From Dugong dugon (Eukaryota > Chordata > Mammalia > Sirenia > Dugongidae), in NCBI GenBank assembly GCA_030035585.1, contig CM057482.1, forward strand, positions 47,969,501 through 48,033,500: a DNA stretch of 64,000 bases, read 5' to 3'. The notes under the pieces were generated by a model, which saw only the letters and a list, made by a program, of their open reading frames with translations, made no database searches and was not told where the DNA came from. Shown here piece by piece: positions 11,790-23,174 of the stretch (position 1 is its first letter; each line of letters opens with the position of its first letter). The position numbers and the translations under genes were made by a program.

Positions 11790-11938
11790 CCCTGCCCGTT
11801 GGGCTGCTCGGCCGCCTGCCCAGGTTATTGCCAGAAACAGAGCAGAAGTCCTCGGAGTCTCGTTCCCAGTGTTGCAGTCTCCTGGGCCCAGTTAGGGCTG
11901 CGGCCCGGCTCGGGAGACCTTACGTGACTGGCCCCGCC
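11790..11938. promoter_or_regulatory. Small CpG-enriched patch
   Basis: CpG dinucleotides cluster here (around 11802-11816 and 11900-11935) against a CpG-poor background. The patch includes a ttacgtgac motif resembling an E-box/CRE half-site. It is too short for a CpG island, and regulatory function is inference only. Confidence 0.3.
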
Positions 11939-12319
11939 AACCAGGGCTTCTTCCCTCACACATCAAAGGAGGCCAGATTGGAGCCCACTTCCCCTTAGTC
12001 ACAGGCACCAGTTAAACAGTCTCAGGTGTCCTCAAATGTCTCCTTCAGCCTGGGTTTGTTTTTGTGTTTATCTCCACAGATAGGTTGCAGCATTTCCCAT
12101 GATGCCTAAAAAAAGGCAGAGAAAGCAATGTCATTTATTTAACAACAATCAAATCTAAAACAAAACACACAGCTAGTCTTTGAAACCAACACTATATATA
12201 GCTACCAAGGATAAAAAAAGCTAACCCCTGTTAAGAATACTTTGAGCAAAAATAAAATATTTCTTTAAAGCCAGTAGAGCGGGCAGGGCAATGAGTCGCG
12301 CCTTCCTGCCCTTTGTCAG

Positions 12320-12360
12320 TTAATCCCCGGAAGGCGGCCGCCATTTTGTCTGCAGTCTGC
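12320..12360 (+). promoter_or_regulatory. ETS plus YY1-type motif pair
   Basis: An ETS core (ccggaa, 12327-12332) is followed 4 bp later by a YY1-type site (gccgccattttg, 12337-12348). This pairing is frequent near TATA-less mammalian transcription starts and in some retroelement promoters. No exon or splice pattern follows in either direction that I can support. Confidence 0.35.
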
Positions 12361-13720
12361 AGCAATCCGTGCGATAGATTTCAGTGGTGAGGGATTTGTG
12401 AATCACTGCTTGTATCTGAAAATAGTTGAGAGGCATACATGACAGAGTAGTGGAATAGAATTTTGGCTTTGAGGTTAGAATACACTATGGCCAGCACAGC
12501 CAGGCTGTGTTCAGTCTGGGCCTCCAGACACCATGTACGTTGGTACGGCTCAGGCACCCACCTGTATAATGGCCTCAGCAGCGAATCTTGAGGATTTTCT
12601 GCTGGGGTATGCCTGTCGAGTGTGGCTTTGCCTCCAGAGTGGAGTGGAACCTCCCTGCTACACCCATTAAGTGCTGAAGAAAGATAGCACTGAACCTCTT
12701 GGGACTCTGACCACTCTTTTCCTACCAACTAAAGACCTATTGATTTCATTAGGTAGGCCTCTCTTTGGGTCTAATTAAGCCACTTTGGGCCACATCTCCC
12801 AAACTATACCTTAAACAGAACTTAAGAATATGTGCTGTGGCCTTCCCCACACTAGTTACGTATACACGGGGATTTGTGAACACGCAGCTCTCCAGGGCCC
12901 TAATGATGTGGTCAGGGGACTTGTCGGTCCAGAAGGTCAGCAGTGTGAAAGGTACCCAGAGGTCACTACCAGCCTCCAGGGCCAAGAGGCCTACTTCCTC
13001 TGGGTTGGGTATTTATTAAGGACATCAAACTCCAGTTATTTGGAGACAGTGGGTACTAAATAAATAAAAACATTATGCTTATTTATAGGGATGGTAAACC
13101 AACCTGGAAAATAGAGTCCAAGTTTCCATCCAAAGGCACTGGACGAGCTTGAGACAACAGGCCGGAAGGTATTATTTCCTGTCAGCTATTTAAACTCACA
13201 TCCAACCAACCAGGAACACTATGAATAAATACATGGGGACCTGTTAAACACGTAACTGTGGGCTAAAGTGAGTTTATTCTTCCCAGGCCAGGTATCAGAT
13301 ATTCATTTCATGGTCCATGGGGGATGTGGTAAACAGCCGCTGGGGAGTTTCCTACTCTTTTAATCGGAGTGGTTTTGAAGCAGATGTCCAATGTGTAAGG
13401 AGACATGGATGACAGCTCTGGGGCCTCTGGCTGTTGAGGCTGAAAACATGGAGAAGGCACAACAGGCTAGAGTAGGAGAGAATCATGCCAACCCATTAAG
13501 CCTCAAATTCAGCCTCCATTCTCCTACCCGAGGAGACACCTTCCTTACTTAACTACTTTTTGGCATATTGTGAAGAAATTAAAATTTTTATTAAGTGTGA
13601 TTTTCAAGCCAGATTCCAACAATGCCTAGAAAGTTTCTTCTGAAAAAAGTTTCTCTCAGTCTGTTTTCTAAGGTTTCCTTTTCAGTCAAGACTGAAGCTG
13701 GGATGAAAAAACTCCTTTCT

Positions 13721-14120
13721 GACTTAATGGTTTGACAGAGACTGGAGGAACCCCTGAAACTATGGCTCTCGGAAGCACTGTTAACCCAGAACTGAAACCA
13801 TTCCCAAAGCCCACTCTTCAGACAAAGATTAGGCAGGACTGTAAAACAAAAAATAACACACGAGAAGAATGTACTTTTTAGTTCATTCAGATATATGAGA
13901 CCAAATGGGCAGCTCCTGTCCAAAAGCAGGATGAGAAGGCAGGAAGGACAGGAACTGGTCGAATGGACACAGGGAACCCAGGGTGGAAAGGGGGAGTGTG
14001 TTGTCACATTGTGGGGATTGCAACAAATTTCACAAAACAATATGTGTTTAAATTTTTGAATGAGAAATTAACTTGAGCTATAAACTTTCACCTAAAGTGC
14101 AATTTAAAAATAAAACAAAA
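13721..14120 (+). mobile_element. 5'-truncated L1 3' UTR (first of a consecutive series)
   Basis: This is the L1 3' UTR variant with gactggagga and an aactttcacct terminal block, ending in an A-rich tail. It is preceded by aaaactcctttct (13708-13720) and followed by the same 13 bases at 14121-14133, a clean target-site duplication. Confidence 0.85.
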
Positions 14121-14133
14121 AAAACTCCTTTCT

Positions 14134-14708
14134 TAGGAGACTGGAGAAACCTCAAGAGTATGGCCCCCAGACACCCTTTCAGCTCAGAGGTGAAGTTACC
14201 TTCGAGATTCACTGTTCAGCCTGGGAGTGGACAGCCCAGTATAACCAAATGAGACTAACGAGGTACAGGAGTCCAGTGACAAGGGCCAGAAGGCAGAGGG
14301 GGAGTAGGAAGCTGATGATAAGGAACACAAGTTGAGTAAGGATACTGTTGATGTGTTGTGAGATTGTTAACCATTGTTATAGGGCAACATTTGTAGTAAC
14401 TGTTAAATGGGAGGCTATTTTGTCCTGTAAGCCTTCATCTTGGGTGAGAATGGCAGCACAATTGGAAGAGCATAGTCAATGTCACTTAAATGTGTACGTA
14501 AAAAGTTTTGAAATGGTGTATCTTTGGCTATGTGTATTTTCACCAAAAAAAAAAAAAAAAAAAGCTGAGAATTCAGAGGGTTAAAACGTTGTGGGGTTGT
14601 TAACCAAAGTCATAAAACAGCATGTATACTACTGTTACATGAGAAACCGTTTGTTCTGTAAGCCTTCACCTGAAGTACAATAAAATATTAAAAATAAAAA
14701 TAAAAATA
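14134..14708 (+). mobile_element. Second and third L1 3' ends at the same target
   Basis: A different L1 3' UTR variant (ending gtaagccttcatct) begins directly after the second 13-bp copy. Near 14438 it is interrupted by an older-type L1 3' end with an A19 run (14544-14563). It then resumes as another 3' end with the gttgttaacc and cttcacctgaagtac blocks, ending in an A/T-rich tail. The third copy of aaaactcctttct follows at 14709-14721. Confidence 0.72.
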
Positions 14709-14721
14709 AAAACTCCTTTCT

Positions 14722-14936
14722 TTCCCTTTAGTCCCACAAGTCCTGGCCATGGCTAATGCATGTTACACTTGTTCATTCATGTTGGGAAACTGGAAAACAT
14801 ACATTCCAACTCTTGTCTCAAAATAACTGGCAATGAGACTACAAGTAGAAGTAAAGCATTTGCAGTTTAGTTTGAGATTTGGTTGTGTTTAGTTCTTCCA
14901 TGGGAGTTGGTATCTTTTAGAAATAAACATGTGCGT

Positions 14937-14968
<32 letters not shown>

Positions 14969-15364
14969 TCAGAAGGAGGAGATAGGGAGAGAGAGACAAC
15001 TGACTACTTTTGACTGTGGCTTTGAGGCCTGAGTGGGAAAAAACAAAAAAAAACCTACCCTTAATTTTCAGAAATTGCATTGACCAAAATGAGGACCTAC
15101 ACTTAGCTGGTATAACAAAGGAGATATTTAGAAAAGAGAAAACATTTAATCAAAATTAAGTCATAATGCCTAAATGTAACATGATTCCTAGAAGCCCTTT
15201 CCTTTTAAAAAAATGAAATTGAGAGTGTATACTGAATAGAATATGTTCTTATTTTAAATTGGATAATCTTTTATGCTTTCTTTTAAATTGAATGTTGCCT
15301 GATTCTATATTTAAATTATTTTTAAATATTATTTAAAAAACTATAAGTTTAAAGAGGATGTACA
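14722..15364. other. Unique and AT-rich sequence with Z-DNA-prone repeat
   Basis: No gene is recognised. It contains the alternating purine-pyrimidine repeat at 14930-14969. The right end becomes very AT-rich before the L1 body starts near 15365. Confidence 0.55.
14930..14969. repeat. (TG)(CG)(CA) alternating repeat
   Basis: A run of TG steps passes into about five CG steps and then about ten CA units, making a near-palindrome centred in the CG core. Such alternating tracts are prone to Z-DNA and cruciform formation. Confidence 0.9.
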
Positions 15365-17902
15365 ATCCTAAATGTATACGCACTTAACAACAGGACATCA
15401 AAATACATGAGATTGATAGAACTAAAAGGAAAAATAGATAAATTCACAGTTACATTTGGAGACTTCAATACTTCTCTCTTTTCTTGCAGGGAGAAAATCA
15501 GCAAGTATATAGAAGACATGAATAACACTATAAATAAACTTGACCTAATTGATATTTATAGAACACTCCACCCAACAATAGCAGAATATATATTATTTTC
15601 ATACATATAGAACATTCACAAAGGTAGACCACTAAGTCAAAACCGCATTATATTTTTTAAAATTTAAATTATGCAAAATATGTTCTGTGACCGTAATAGA
15701 ATTAAACTCAAAATCAATAGCAGAATACCTGGAAAACCCTCAAGTATTTGGGAATTAAACAACACATTTCTAAATAATCCATAGTCAAAAGGAAGTCTCA
15801 AGGAAAATTAGAAAATATTTTGACATGAATAAAAATGAAAATACAACATATCAAATTTTTGTGGGATGCAGCTAAAGCAGTGTTTAGAGGGAAATTTATA
15901 GTATTAACTGCATGTATTATAAAAAGAAAGATCTCAAATCAATAATTTAAGCCTCCACCGTAAGAAACTAGAAAAAGAAGGGGGAAAAACAACGCAAAGC
16001 AAGCAGAAGGGCAGAAATAATAAAGAGCAGAAATCAATGACATTAAAAACAGAAAAACAATAGAGAAAATCAATGAAACCAAAATATGGTTCCTAGAAAA
16101 AAACCAACAAAACTGATAAACCTCTAGCCAGATTGATCAAGAAGAAAAGATAGAAGAAGCAAATTACTAAAGTCAGACACAAAAGAGAGGTTTTTCAAGA
16201 CACTAGAAGGATGATAAGAGAATACTATAAATGATTCTATGCATATAAATTGAACAACTTAGATGAAAGGGACCAATTTCTTAAAAGTCACAAACTAACA
16301 AAATTCAATCAAGAATAAATAGATTACCTACATAGTCTTATGTCTATAAAAGAAATAGAATTTGTAGTTTAAAGCCTTCAAAACAGGAAAACAGAATTTT
16401 TGGTTAAAAACTTTCTAAAAAGAAAAACTCTAGGCCCAGGTTGTTTCACTGGTGAACTCTGCCAAACATTTAAGGAAGAGATGACAGTAATTCTTCAAAA
16501 ACTCATCCAAAACATAGAAGAGTAGGGAACATTTCCTAACTCATTTTAGGAGACCAATATTACCCTCATATCAAAAACAGACAAAGGTAAGTACAAGAAA
16601 AGAAAAACAGACTAATATTCCCATGAATATAGACCTAAAAGTCCTCAATAAAATATTAGCAAATCAAACCCAGCAATATATAAAAAGAATAATACATCAG
16701 GACCAAGTGGGGTTTATCCTGGGAACTTAAGATACCTTCAACACTTAATATGAAACAATGTAATTAACCACATTAACAGACTTAACGAGAAAAACCTCAA
16801 TGATCATATTAACAGATGCAGAAAAGGCATTGGGCAGAATTTAACACTCATGAATGATTAAAAAATAATTTTTAAAAACTCAGCAAAGTAAGAATAGAAG
16901 GAAACTTCCTCAATCTATAAAGGACATATACAAAACAACCTACAGCTATCATTCTACGGTATCTGAATGCTTTTCTTCTAAGCCTGGGAACTAGCCAAGA
17001 ATGTCATCCTTTTCTATTCCTATACCAAATCATATAGTAAGCTTAGCAAATGCAAGAAGGTGAGAAAAGAAATAAAAAGCACTCAGATTTGAAAGAAGAA
17101 ATAAAACTACACCTATTCACAGATGACACATTTACAGATGTCTGTATACAAAATCGGCAATCTACTGAACAAGCTACAAAAAAAGCTCCTAGACCTGATA
17201 AGCAGGTTTAGCTAGGTCATAGTAAACAAAACAACATACAGAATCAATAGCATTTCTCTATAATAACAATGAACAACTGGAAACTGATATTTTAAAAACA
17301 GGAACACGATAGCTCCTAAAAAATGAGATACTTAGGTGTAAATCTTTAAAAAAATATGTTCAGGATGTGTATGTTGAAAAATCCAAATTGCCAATGAAAG
17401 AGATCAGAGAAGACCTAAATGCTTAGAGAGGAATACTGTGTTCACAGATTAGAAGACTTAGTTAAGCTGTCAATGTTCCCAAATTGATTAATAGATTTGG
17501 CACATTCTTAGTTAAAATCCCAGCAAGATTCTTTTTATGTATAAACATTTATTCTAGAAGTTATATGAAAAAAGTTAAGGAACTTGAATAATCAAAACAA
17601 TTTTGAAAAAGAAGAACTTTTTCAAAAGAAAAACAAAATTTCAAGGACCAAAATTACCTGATTATAAAACATATGATACAACTCCAGTAGTCAAGACAGT
17701 GTAGTATTGGCAAAAGAATAGGCATAGACATCAGTGAAACAGAAAAGTAACCTAGAAATAGATCCACACATATATGGTCAACTGAATTTGACAAAGGTGC
17801 AAAGGCAGTTCAGTGGAGAAAGAACAGAATTTTCAATAAATGGTGCTGGAATAACTGGAGAATGCGTGCAAAAAAAAAAAAAGAACCTAGACCTACACCT
17901 CA
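15365..17902 (+). mobile_element. Old L1 ORF2 body, left part
   Basis: L1 ORF2 begins in the endonuclease domain: the frame at 15407-15610 contains a GDFN motif and a DLIDIYRTLHP-type block. It then runs through the reverse transcriptase, and the order of blocks is undisturbed. At 17890-17902 the L1 is broken by the RTE insertion, and it resumes at 21654. Only short frames survive. Confidence 0.85.
15407..15610 (+). pseudogene. L1 ORF2 endonuclease fragment
   Basis: A 67-residue frame covers the middle of the L1 AP-endonuclease domain. The GDFN motif (a catalytic Asp/Asn block of the exonuclease-endonuclease-phosphatase fold) and the following DLIDIYRTLHP block are visible. Flanking frames are closed by stops, so the domain is dead. 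Confidence 0.75.
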
Positions 17903-18077
17903 TCACTTGTCTGTCAGTTTGCCATATTGTGGTGGCTTGCAAGTTGCTGTGATGCTGGAAGCTATGCCACTGGTATTTCAAATACCAGCAGGGTCACCCA
18001 GGGTGGACATGTTTCAGTGGAACTTCCAGAATAAGACAGACTAGGAAGAAGGACCTGGCTGCCTACTTTGGAAAAAA

Positions 18078-18940
18078 TTGGCCATTGAAAACCTTATGGT
18101 TAGCAGCAGAACGTTGTCTGATATAGTGCTGGAAGATGAGCCCCTCAGGTTGGAAGGCACTCAAAATACGACTGGGAAAGAGCAGCCTTCCCAAAGTAGA
18201 GTCGACCTTAATGATGTGGATGTAGTAAAGATTTCAAGACCTTCATTTGCTGATGTGACACAACTCAAAATGAGAAGAAACAGCTGCAAACATTCATTAA
18301 TAATCAGAACGTGGAATGTACGAAGTATGAATCTAGGAAAATTGGAAGTTATCAAAAGTGAAATGGAACACTTGAAGATCCATATCCTAAGTATTAGTGA
18401 GCTGAAATGGACTGGTACTGGCCATTTTGAATCAGACAATCATGTGATCTACCATGCCAGGAATGACAAATTGAAGAGAAATGGCATCACACTCACCGTC
18501 AAAAAGAACATTTCAAGATCTATCATGGAGCACAAAATTGTCAGTGCTATAGGATAATATCTATACACCTACGAGGAAGACCACTTAATAAGACTATTAT
18601 TCAAATTTACCCATCAACCACTAATACCAAAGATGAGGAAATTGAAGATTTTTACCAACTTCTGCAGTCTGAAATTGAACAAACATGCGATCAAGATGCA
18701 CTGATAATTACTGATGATAGTAATATGAAAGTTGGAAACAAAGAAGAAGGGTTTGTAGGTGGAAAATATGGCCTTGATGATAGAAACAACGCCAGAGATC
18801 ACATGGTAGAATTTTGCAAGACCAATGACTTCTTCATCGCAAATACCTTTTTTCAACAACATAAATGGTGGCTATACTTGTGGACCTCTCCGGATGGAAA
18901 ACACAGGAATCAAATTGACTACATTCATGGAAAGAGATAA
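18078..18940 (+). pseudogene. RTE AP-endonuclease domain, frameshifted
   Basis: The first frame (18078-18557) contains the WNVRSM block (catalytic Asn region) and ISELKW (catalytic Glu region), typical of AP-endonucleases of non-LTR elements. The frame stops at 18557 and the domain continues in another frame. There the TGDxN-type motif has decayed to DDSN (near 18715) and a NQIDYI block is kept (near 18910). The intact enzyme nicks target DNA for target-primed reverse transcription. Here a stop, frameshifts and the altered motif make it non-functional. Confidence 0.8.
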
Positions 18941-19240
18941 TGGAAAAGCTCGGTATCATCAGTTCAGAGCAAGGCCAGGGCCGACTTCGGAATAGACCAT
19001 TAATTGCTCATATTCAAGTTTAAGTTGAAGCTGAAGCAAATTAAAACAAGTCCAGAAGAACCAAAACACAACATTGAGTATATCCCACCTGAATTTAGAG
19101 ACCATCTTAAGAATAGATTTGACACATTGAACACTAATGACTGAAGACCAGACAAGTAATGGGATAGCATCAAGGACATCATACATGAAGAAAGCAAAGG
19201 GTCATTAAAAAGACGTGAAAGAAAGAAAAGAACAAAATGA

Positions 19241-19455
19241 ATGTCAGAAGAGGCTCTTGAATGTAGAGTAGCTAAAGTGAACAGAAGAAATGATGAACTA
19301 AAAGAGCTGAACAGAAGATTTCCAAGGGCAGCTCAAGAAGACAAATTAAAGTATTACAATGAAATGTGCAAAGACCTGGAGTTAGCAAACCAAAAGGGAA
19401 GAACAGGCTCAGGATTTCTCAAGCTGGAAGAACAGAAGAAAAAATTCAAGCCTCA
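19241..19455 (+). pseudogene. RTE linker between endonuclease and RT, cut by an LTR
   Basis: The frame has a charged, probably helical linker with NRRFPRAAQEDKLKYY-type sequence, ending in FLKLEEQKKKF just before the LTR. The next RTE residues resume at 20027 on the far side. This supports the LTR as a simple insertion into a pre-existing RTE. Confidence 0.75.
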
Positions 19456-20026
19456 TGTTATGGATTCAATTGTGTCCGAAAAAAATGTGTGTCAACTTGC
19501 CTAGGCCATGATTCCCAGTATTGTGTGGTTTTCCTCCTTTTTGTGATCTGATGTAATTTTCCTACGTGTTGTAAATCCTAATTTCTGCCTGTGGTTAATG
19601 AGGCAAGATTATGTTATGTTAAAGAGGATTAGAGTGGGATGCAACACTCTTACTCAAGTCACAGCCCTGATCCAATGTAAGGGGAATTTCCCTGGGGTGT
19701 GGCCTGCATCACCTTTCATCTCACAAGAGATAAAATCAGAGAGAAGAGAGCAGAGAGTGAGGGACCTCATTACCACCAAGCAAAAAGTGTCAAGAGCAGA
19801 GCACGTCCTTTGGATCTGAGTCCCTGCACTGAGAAGAAAGTAGACCAGGGAAAGATTGATTAGAAGGACCTTCCCCCAGAACCGACAAAGAGAGAAAGTC
19901 TTCCCTGGAGCTGACATCCTGAATTTGGACTTCTAGCTTCCTAAACTGTGAGAGAATAAATTTCTGTTTGTTAAAGCCATTCACTTGTGGTTATTTCTGT
20001 TATAGCAGCACTACATAACTAAGACA
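19456..20026 (+). mobile_element. MaLR-type solo LTR inserted in the RTE
   Basis: A 571-bp element begins tgttatggattcaattgtg and ends in a polyadenylation-like agaataaatttctg block followed by ttatagcagca...taagaca. This is the MaLR/MLT1-type layout. The RTE sequence is continuous across it. A 4-5 bp duplication is only approximate (ctca versus gtca). Related copies are 28407-28889 (sense) and 37615-38581 (antisense). No internal retroviral genes are attached. Confidence 0.78.
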
Positions 20027-20068
20027 GTCAAGTTGCAATTTTGAAGGACTCTATGGGCAAAATATTGA

Positions 20069-21182
20069 ATGATGCAGAAAGCATCAAAAAAGATGAAAGG
20101 ATACACAGAGTCACTATACCAAAAAGAATTGGTTGACTTTCAGCCATTTCAGGAGGTTCAAGAATTGATGGTATTGAAGGAAGAAATCCAACCTGCACTG
20201 AAGGCACTGGTGAAAAACAGTGCTCCAGGAATTGACGGAATACCAATTGAGATGTTCCAACAAATGGATGCATCGCTGGAAGCACTCACTCATCTATGCC
20301 AAGAAATCTGGAAAACAGTTACCTGGCCAACCAACTGGAAGAGATCCATATTTGTGCCCATTCCAAAGAAAGGTGATCCAACAGAGTGCAGAAATTATCG
20401 AACAATATCATTAATATCACACACAAGCTGAAGATCATTCAAAAACCGTTGCAGCAGTACATCGACAGGAATATGCCAGAAATTCAAGCCAGATTCAGAA
20501 GAGGACATGGAAACGGGATATCATTGCTTATGTCAGATGGATCTTGGCTGAAAGCAGAGAATACCAGAAAGATGTTTACCTGTGTTTTATTGACTATGCA
20601 AAGGCATTCGACTGTGTGGATCATAATAAATTATGGATAACATTGCAAAGAATGGGAATTCCAGAACACTTAATTGTGCTCCTGAGAAACCTATGCATAG
20701 ACCAAGGGACAGTCGTTCAAACAGAACAAGGGGATACTGCGTGGTTTAAAGTCAGGAAAGGTGTGCATCAGGGTTATATTCTTTCACTACAGTTATTCAA
20801 TCTGTATACTGAGTAAGTAATCTGAGAAACTGGATTATATGAAGAAGAATGGGGCATCAGTATTGGAAGAAGACTCATTAACAACCCGCAACGTACAGAT
20901 GACACAACCTTGCTTGCTAAAAGAAAAGAGGACTTGAAGTACTTACTGATGAAGATCAGAGACTACAACCTTCAGTGTGGATTACACCACATTATAAAGA
21001 AAACAAAAATCCTCACAACTGGACCAATAAGCAACACCATGATAAATGGAGAAAGTATTGAAGTCGTCAAAGATTTCATTTTACTTGGATCCACAATCAA
21101 CACCCATGAAGCAGCAGTCAAGAAACCAAACGACATATTCCATTGGGAAAATCTGCTGCAAAAGACCTCTTTAAAGTGTTGA
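20069..21182 (+). pseudogene. RTE reverse transcriptase domain, broken
   Basis: Successive frames cover the RT palm. APGIDGIPIEMFQ and IPKKGDPTECRNYRTISL (20220-20431) form the N-terminal RT blocks. FIDYAKAFDCVDHNKLW (near 20590) is the catalytic block with the first Asp. VHQGYILS (near 20765) is the block before it turns to the active site. The YADD box reads RTDD near 20895, keeping both Asp but not Tyr. Frameshifts near 20430, 20540 and 20820 and stops disable it. The normal protein copies RNA into DNA at the nicked target. Confidence 0.8.
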
Positions 21183-21346
21183 AAATCTAAGATGTCACTT
21201 TGAGGACTAAGGTGCACCTGACCCAAGCTATGATCTTTTCAATCGTCTCATATGCTTGGGAAAGCTGGACAATGAATAAGGAAGGCTGAAGAAGAATTGA
21301 TACCTCTGAATTATGGTGTTGGCAAAAGAAGAATAAACACCCTGTC

Positions 21347-21653
21347 TTGGAAGAAGTACAGCCAGAGTGCCCCTTGGAAGTGAGGTTGGCAAGATTTCAT
21401 CTCATATACTTTGGACATGTTATCAGGTGGGACCAGTCCCTGGAGAAGGACATCATGCTTGGTAAGGTAGAGGGTCAGCAAAAAAGAGGAAGACCCTTGA
21501 TGAGATGGATTGACACAGTGGCTGCAACCATGGGCTCAATCATAGCAACAATTGAGAGAATGGCGCAGGACTGGGCAGTGTTTCGTTCCGTTTTACACAG
21601 GGTCTCTTGCTATGAGTCGGAACTAGCTCAACAGCACCTAACAACAACAATTG
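21347..21653 (+). pseudogene. RTE C-terminal region and 3' tail
   Basis: The open frame from 21347 covers the RTE C-terminus (RLARFHLIYFGHVIRWDQSLEKDIMLGK). It also includes the terminal block that the RTE shares with the SINEs (ctatgagtcggaactagctc, ending in aacaacaac). Part of the C-terminal coding sequence just upstream is deleted relative to the copy at 26398-27000, which keeps the patch near 26640-26700. Confidence 0.75.
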
Positions 21654-23165
21654 ACCTGCATCTCACACCATATAAAAAGATTAACTCAAAATAAGATCAT
21701 AGGCCTAAATGTAATATGTAGAACTATAAAACTCTTAGATGAAAAATCTTGATGACCTTGGATCAGGTAAAGAATTATTAGATACAACACGAAATTTTTT
21801 TTTTTTAATTTCCATAAAATAAAAAGTTGATAAATTGGATGTCATCAAAATTTTAAACTTGCTATGAAAAGGGCATTGTTAAAAGACTATGAAGACAAGG
21901 CACAGACTGGGAGAATAAATTTTAAAATCACTTACCAGGCAAACGACTACTAGCCAGAATATATAAAGAGATGTCAGCAGTAAGAAAAGAAAGAAATCAG
22001 TTAAAAAAATGGACAGAACATTTGAATAGACACTTTATCAAAGAAGAAGACATATAAACACATGAAAAGATGCTCAAAATCATTAGGTTTTAGGGAAGCA
22101 CAAATCAAAACAATAACGAGATATCATTACACACCTATTTAGCTGTTGTTAGGTGCCGTCGAGTTGGTTCCAATTCTTAGAGACCCTATGTACAACAGAA
22201 CGAAATATTGCCCAGTCCTGCGCCATCCTCACAATCGTTGTTATGTTTGATCCCATTGTTGCAGCCACTGTGTCAATCCATCGTGGACACACCTATTAGA
22301 ATGGCCAAAAAAAAAACACCATGAAACAAAAAACTGAACAATATAAATGGTGGTGAGGATGAGGAGCAATTTGAACTCTCATAACACACATTGCTGGAAG
22401 ACAGTTTGGCAATTTTTTTACAGAGTTAACCACCCACTTGCCATATTATCTGGCAATTGCATGCCCAGGCATTCACTCTAGAGAAATGAAAACTTATGTT
22501 CATACAAAAATATGTTCACAAATGTTTATAGCAGCATTATTCATAATTGCCAAAAAAAAGTGAAAACAACCCTAATGTCTTTCAGTGGGTGAATAGACAA
22601 ACTATCGTATATCTTTATCCACACAATATAATACTCAGCAATGAAAAGGAATAACCTATTGATAAACACAATGACTTAGTTGAATATCAAAGGCATTGTG
22701 CTGATTGAAAGAAGACAGTCTCAAAAGCTTACATACTCTACTCACCATATCCAAAAAGTGAAAACAATCTAAATGTCCATTGACAGAAGAATGGATAAAT
22801 AATCATACATATATACAATAGAATATTATTTAGCCATAAAAAGGAAGTGCTGATACATTTTACAACATGGAAGAACCTCAAAACATTATGCAAAGTGAAA
22901 GAAGCCAGACCTAAAAAGACACATATTAAATGATTCCATTTATATGAAATACTCAGAAAAGGCAAAGCCATAGAAACAGAAATCAGCCTGGTGCTTGCCA
23001 GGGGCTGGGAGGAGGAGAGATGGAGAGTAACTGCTTTATGGGTGAGAGGTTGTAATTTGGAGTGATGAAGATGTTTGGGAACCAGATAGACGTAGTGGTT
23101 GTACAATATCGTGAATACACTCAGTGCCACTGAATTGCCACTTTAAGATGGTTAATTTTTTTTAG
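21654..23165 (+). mobile_element. Old L1, right part with 3' end
   Basis: The L1 interrupted at 17902 resumes here: ORF2 C-terminal region, then the non-coding 3' portion, to about 23165. At 22140-22286 it is interrupted by an antisense RTE 3' end with its own duplication. The 3' part is of an older L1 type, different from the young 3' UTR family found elsewhere. Confidence 0.8.
22140..22286 (-). mobile_element. RTE 3' end fragment
   Basis: The antisense RTE tail begins with tgttgttaggtgccgtcgag, the complement of the RTE terminus. It is bounded by an 11-bp duplication (acacacctatt, 22129-22139 and 22287-22297) inside the L1, so it is an independent 147-bp RTE insertion. Confidence 0.85.
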
Positions 23166-23174
23166 CATATTTGA

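Larger units (their letters stand above)
9964..13705. other. Mostly unique intergenic sequence
   Basis: No convincing exon, RNA gene or young repeat was found in this 3.7-kb stretch, apart from the entries at 11242, 11350, 11790 and 12320. The longest frame (10221-10721, minus, 166 codons) has a low-complexity Pro/Ser/His-rich translation without a recognisable domain, so I treat it as chance. Base composition is richer in GC than the flanking L1 DNA. Confidence 0.55.
17903..21653 (+). mobile_element. Near full-length RTE (BovB-related) LINE
   Basis: After subtracting the LTR at 19456-20026 the element is about 3.2 kb, close to the full length expected for RTE elements. It starts with a 5' leader also present at 350, 63002 and in the tRNA-Gly SINEs. 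Next come an AP-endonuclease (18240-18940), a linker, a reverse transcriptase (20069-21180) and a 3' end with an (aac)-type tail instead of poly(A). Flanks carry a 13-bp duplication, gacctacacctca (17890-17902) and gacctgcatctca (21654-21666), 11 of 13 identical, both being L1 sequence. It is the longest RTE copy in the window and the reference for all shorter pieces. Confidence 0.88.

Noticed and set aside
11431..11895. 154-codon ORF through the inverted repeat
   Set aside because: The frame begins inside the hairpin spacer and includes one arm of the inverted repeat. No domain is visible.
13721..14708. CRISPR-like array with 13-bp repeats
   Set aside because: The repeats are target-site duplications, and the intervening sequences are L1 3' UTRs of about 400 and 575 bp in a mammalian genome.
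18078..21694. Active RTE LINE
   Set aside because: The endonuclease is interrupted by a stop, the RT frame is shifted several times, part of the C-terminal region is deleted and an LTR splits the linker.
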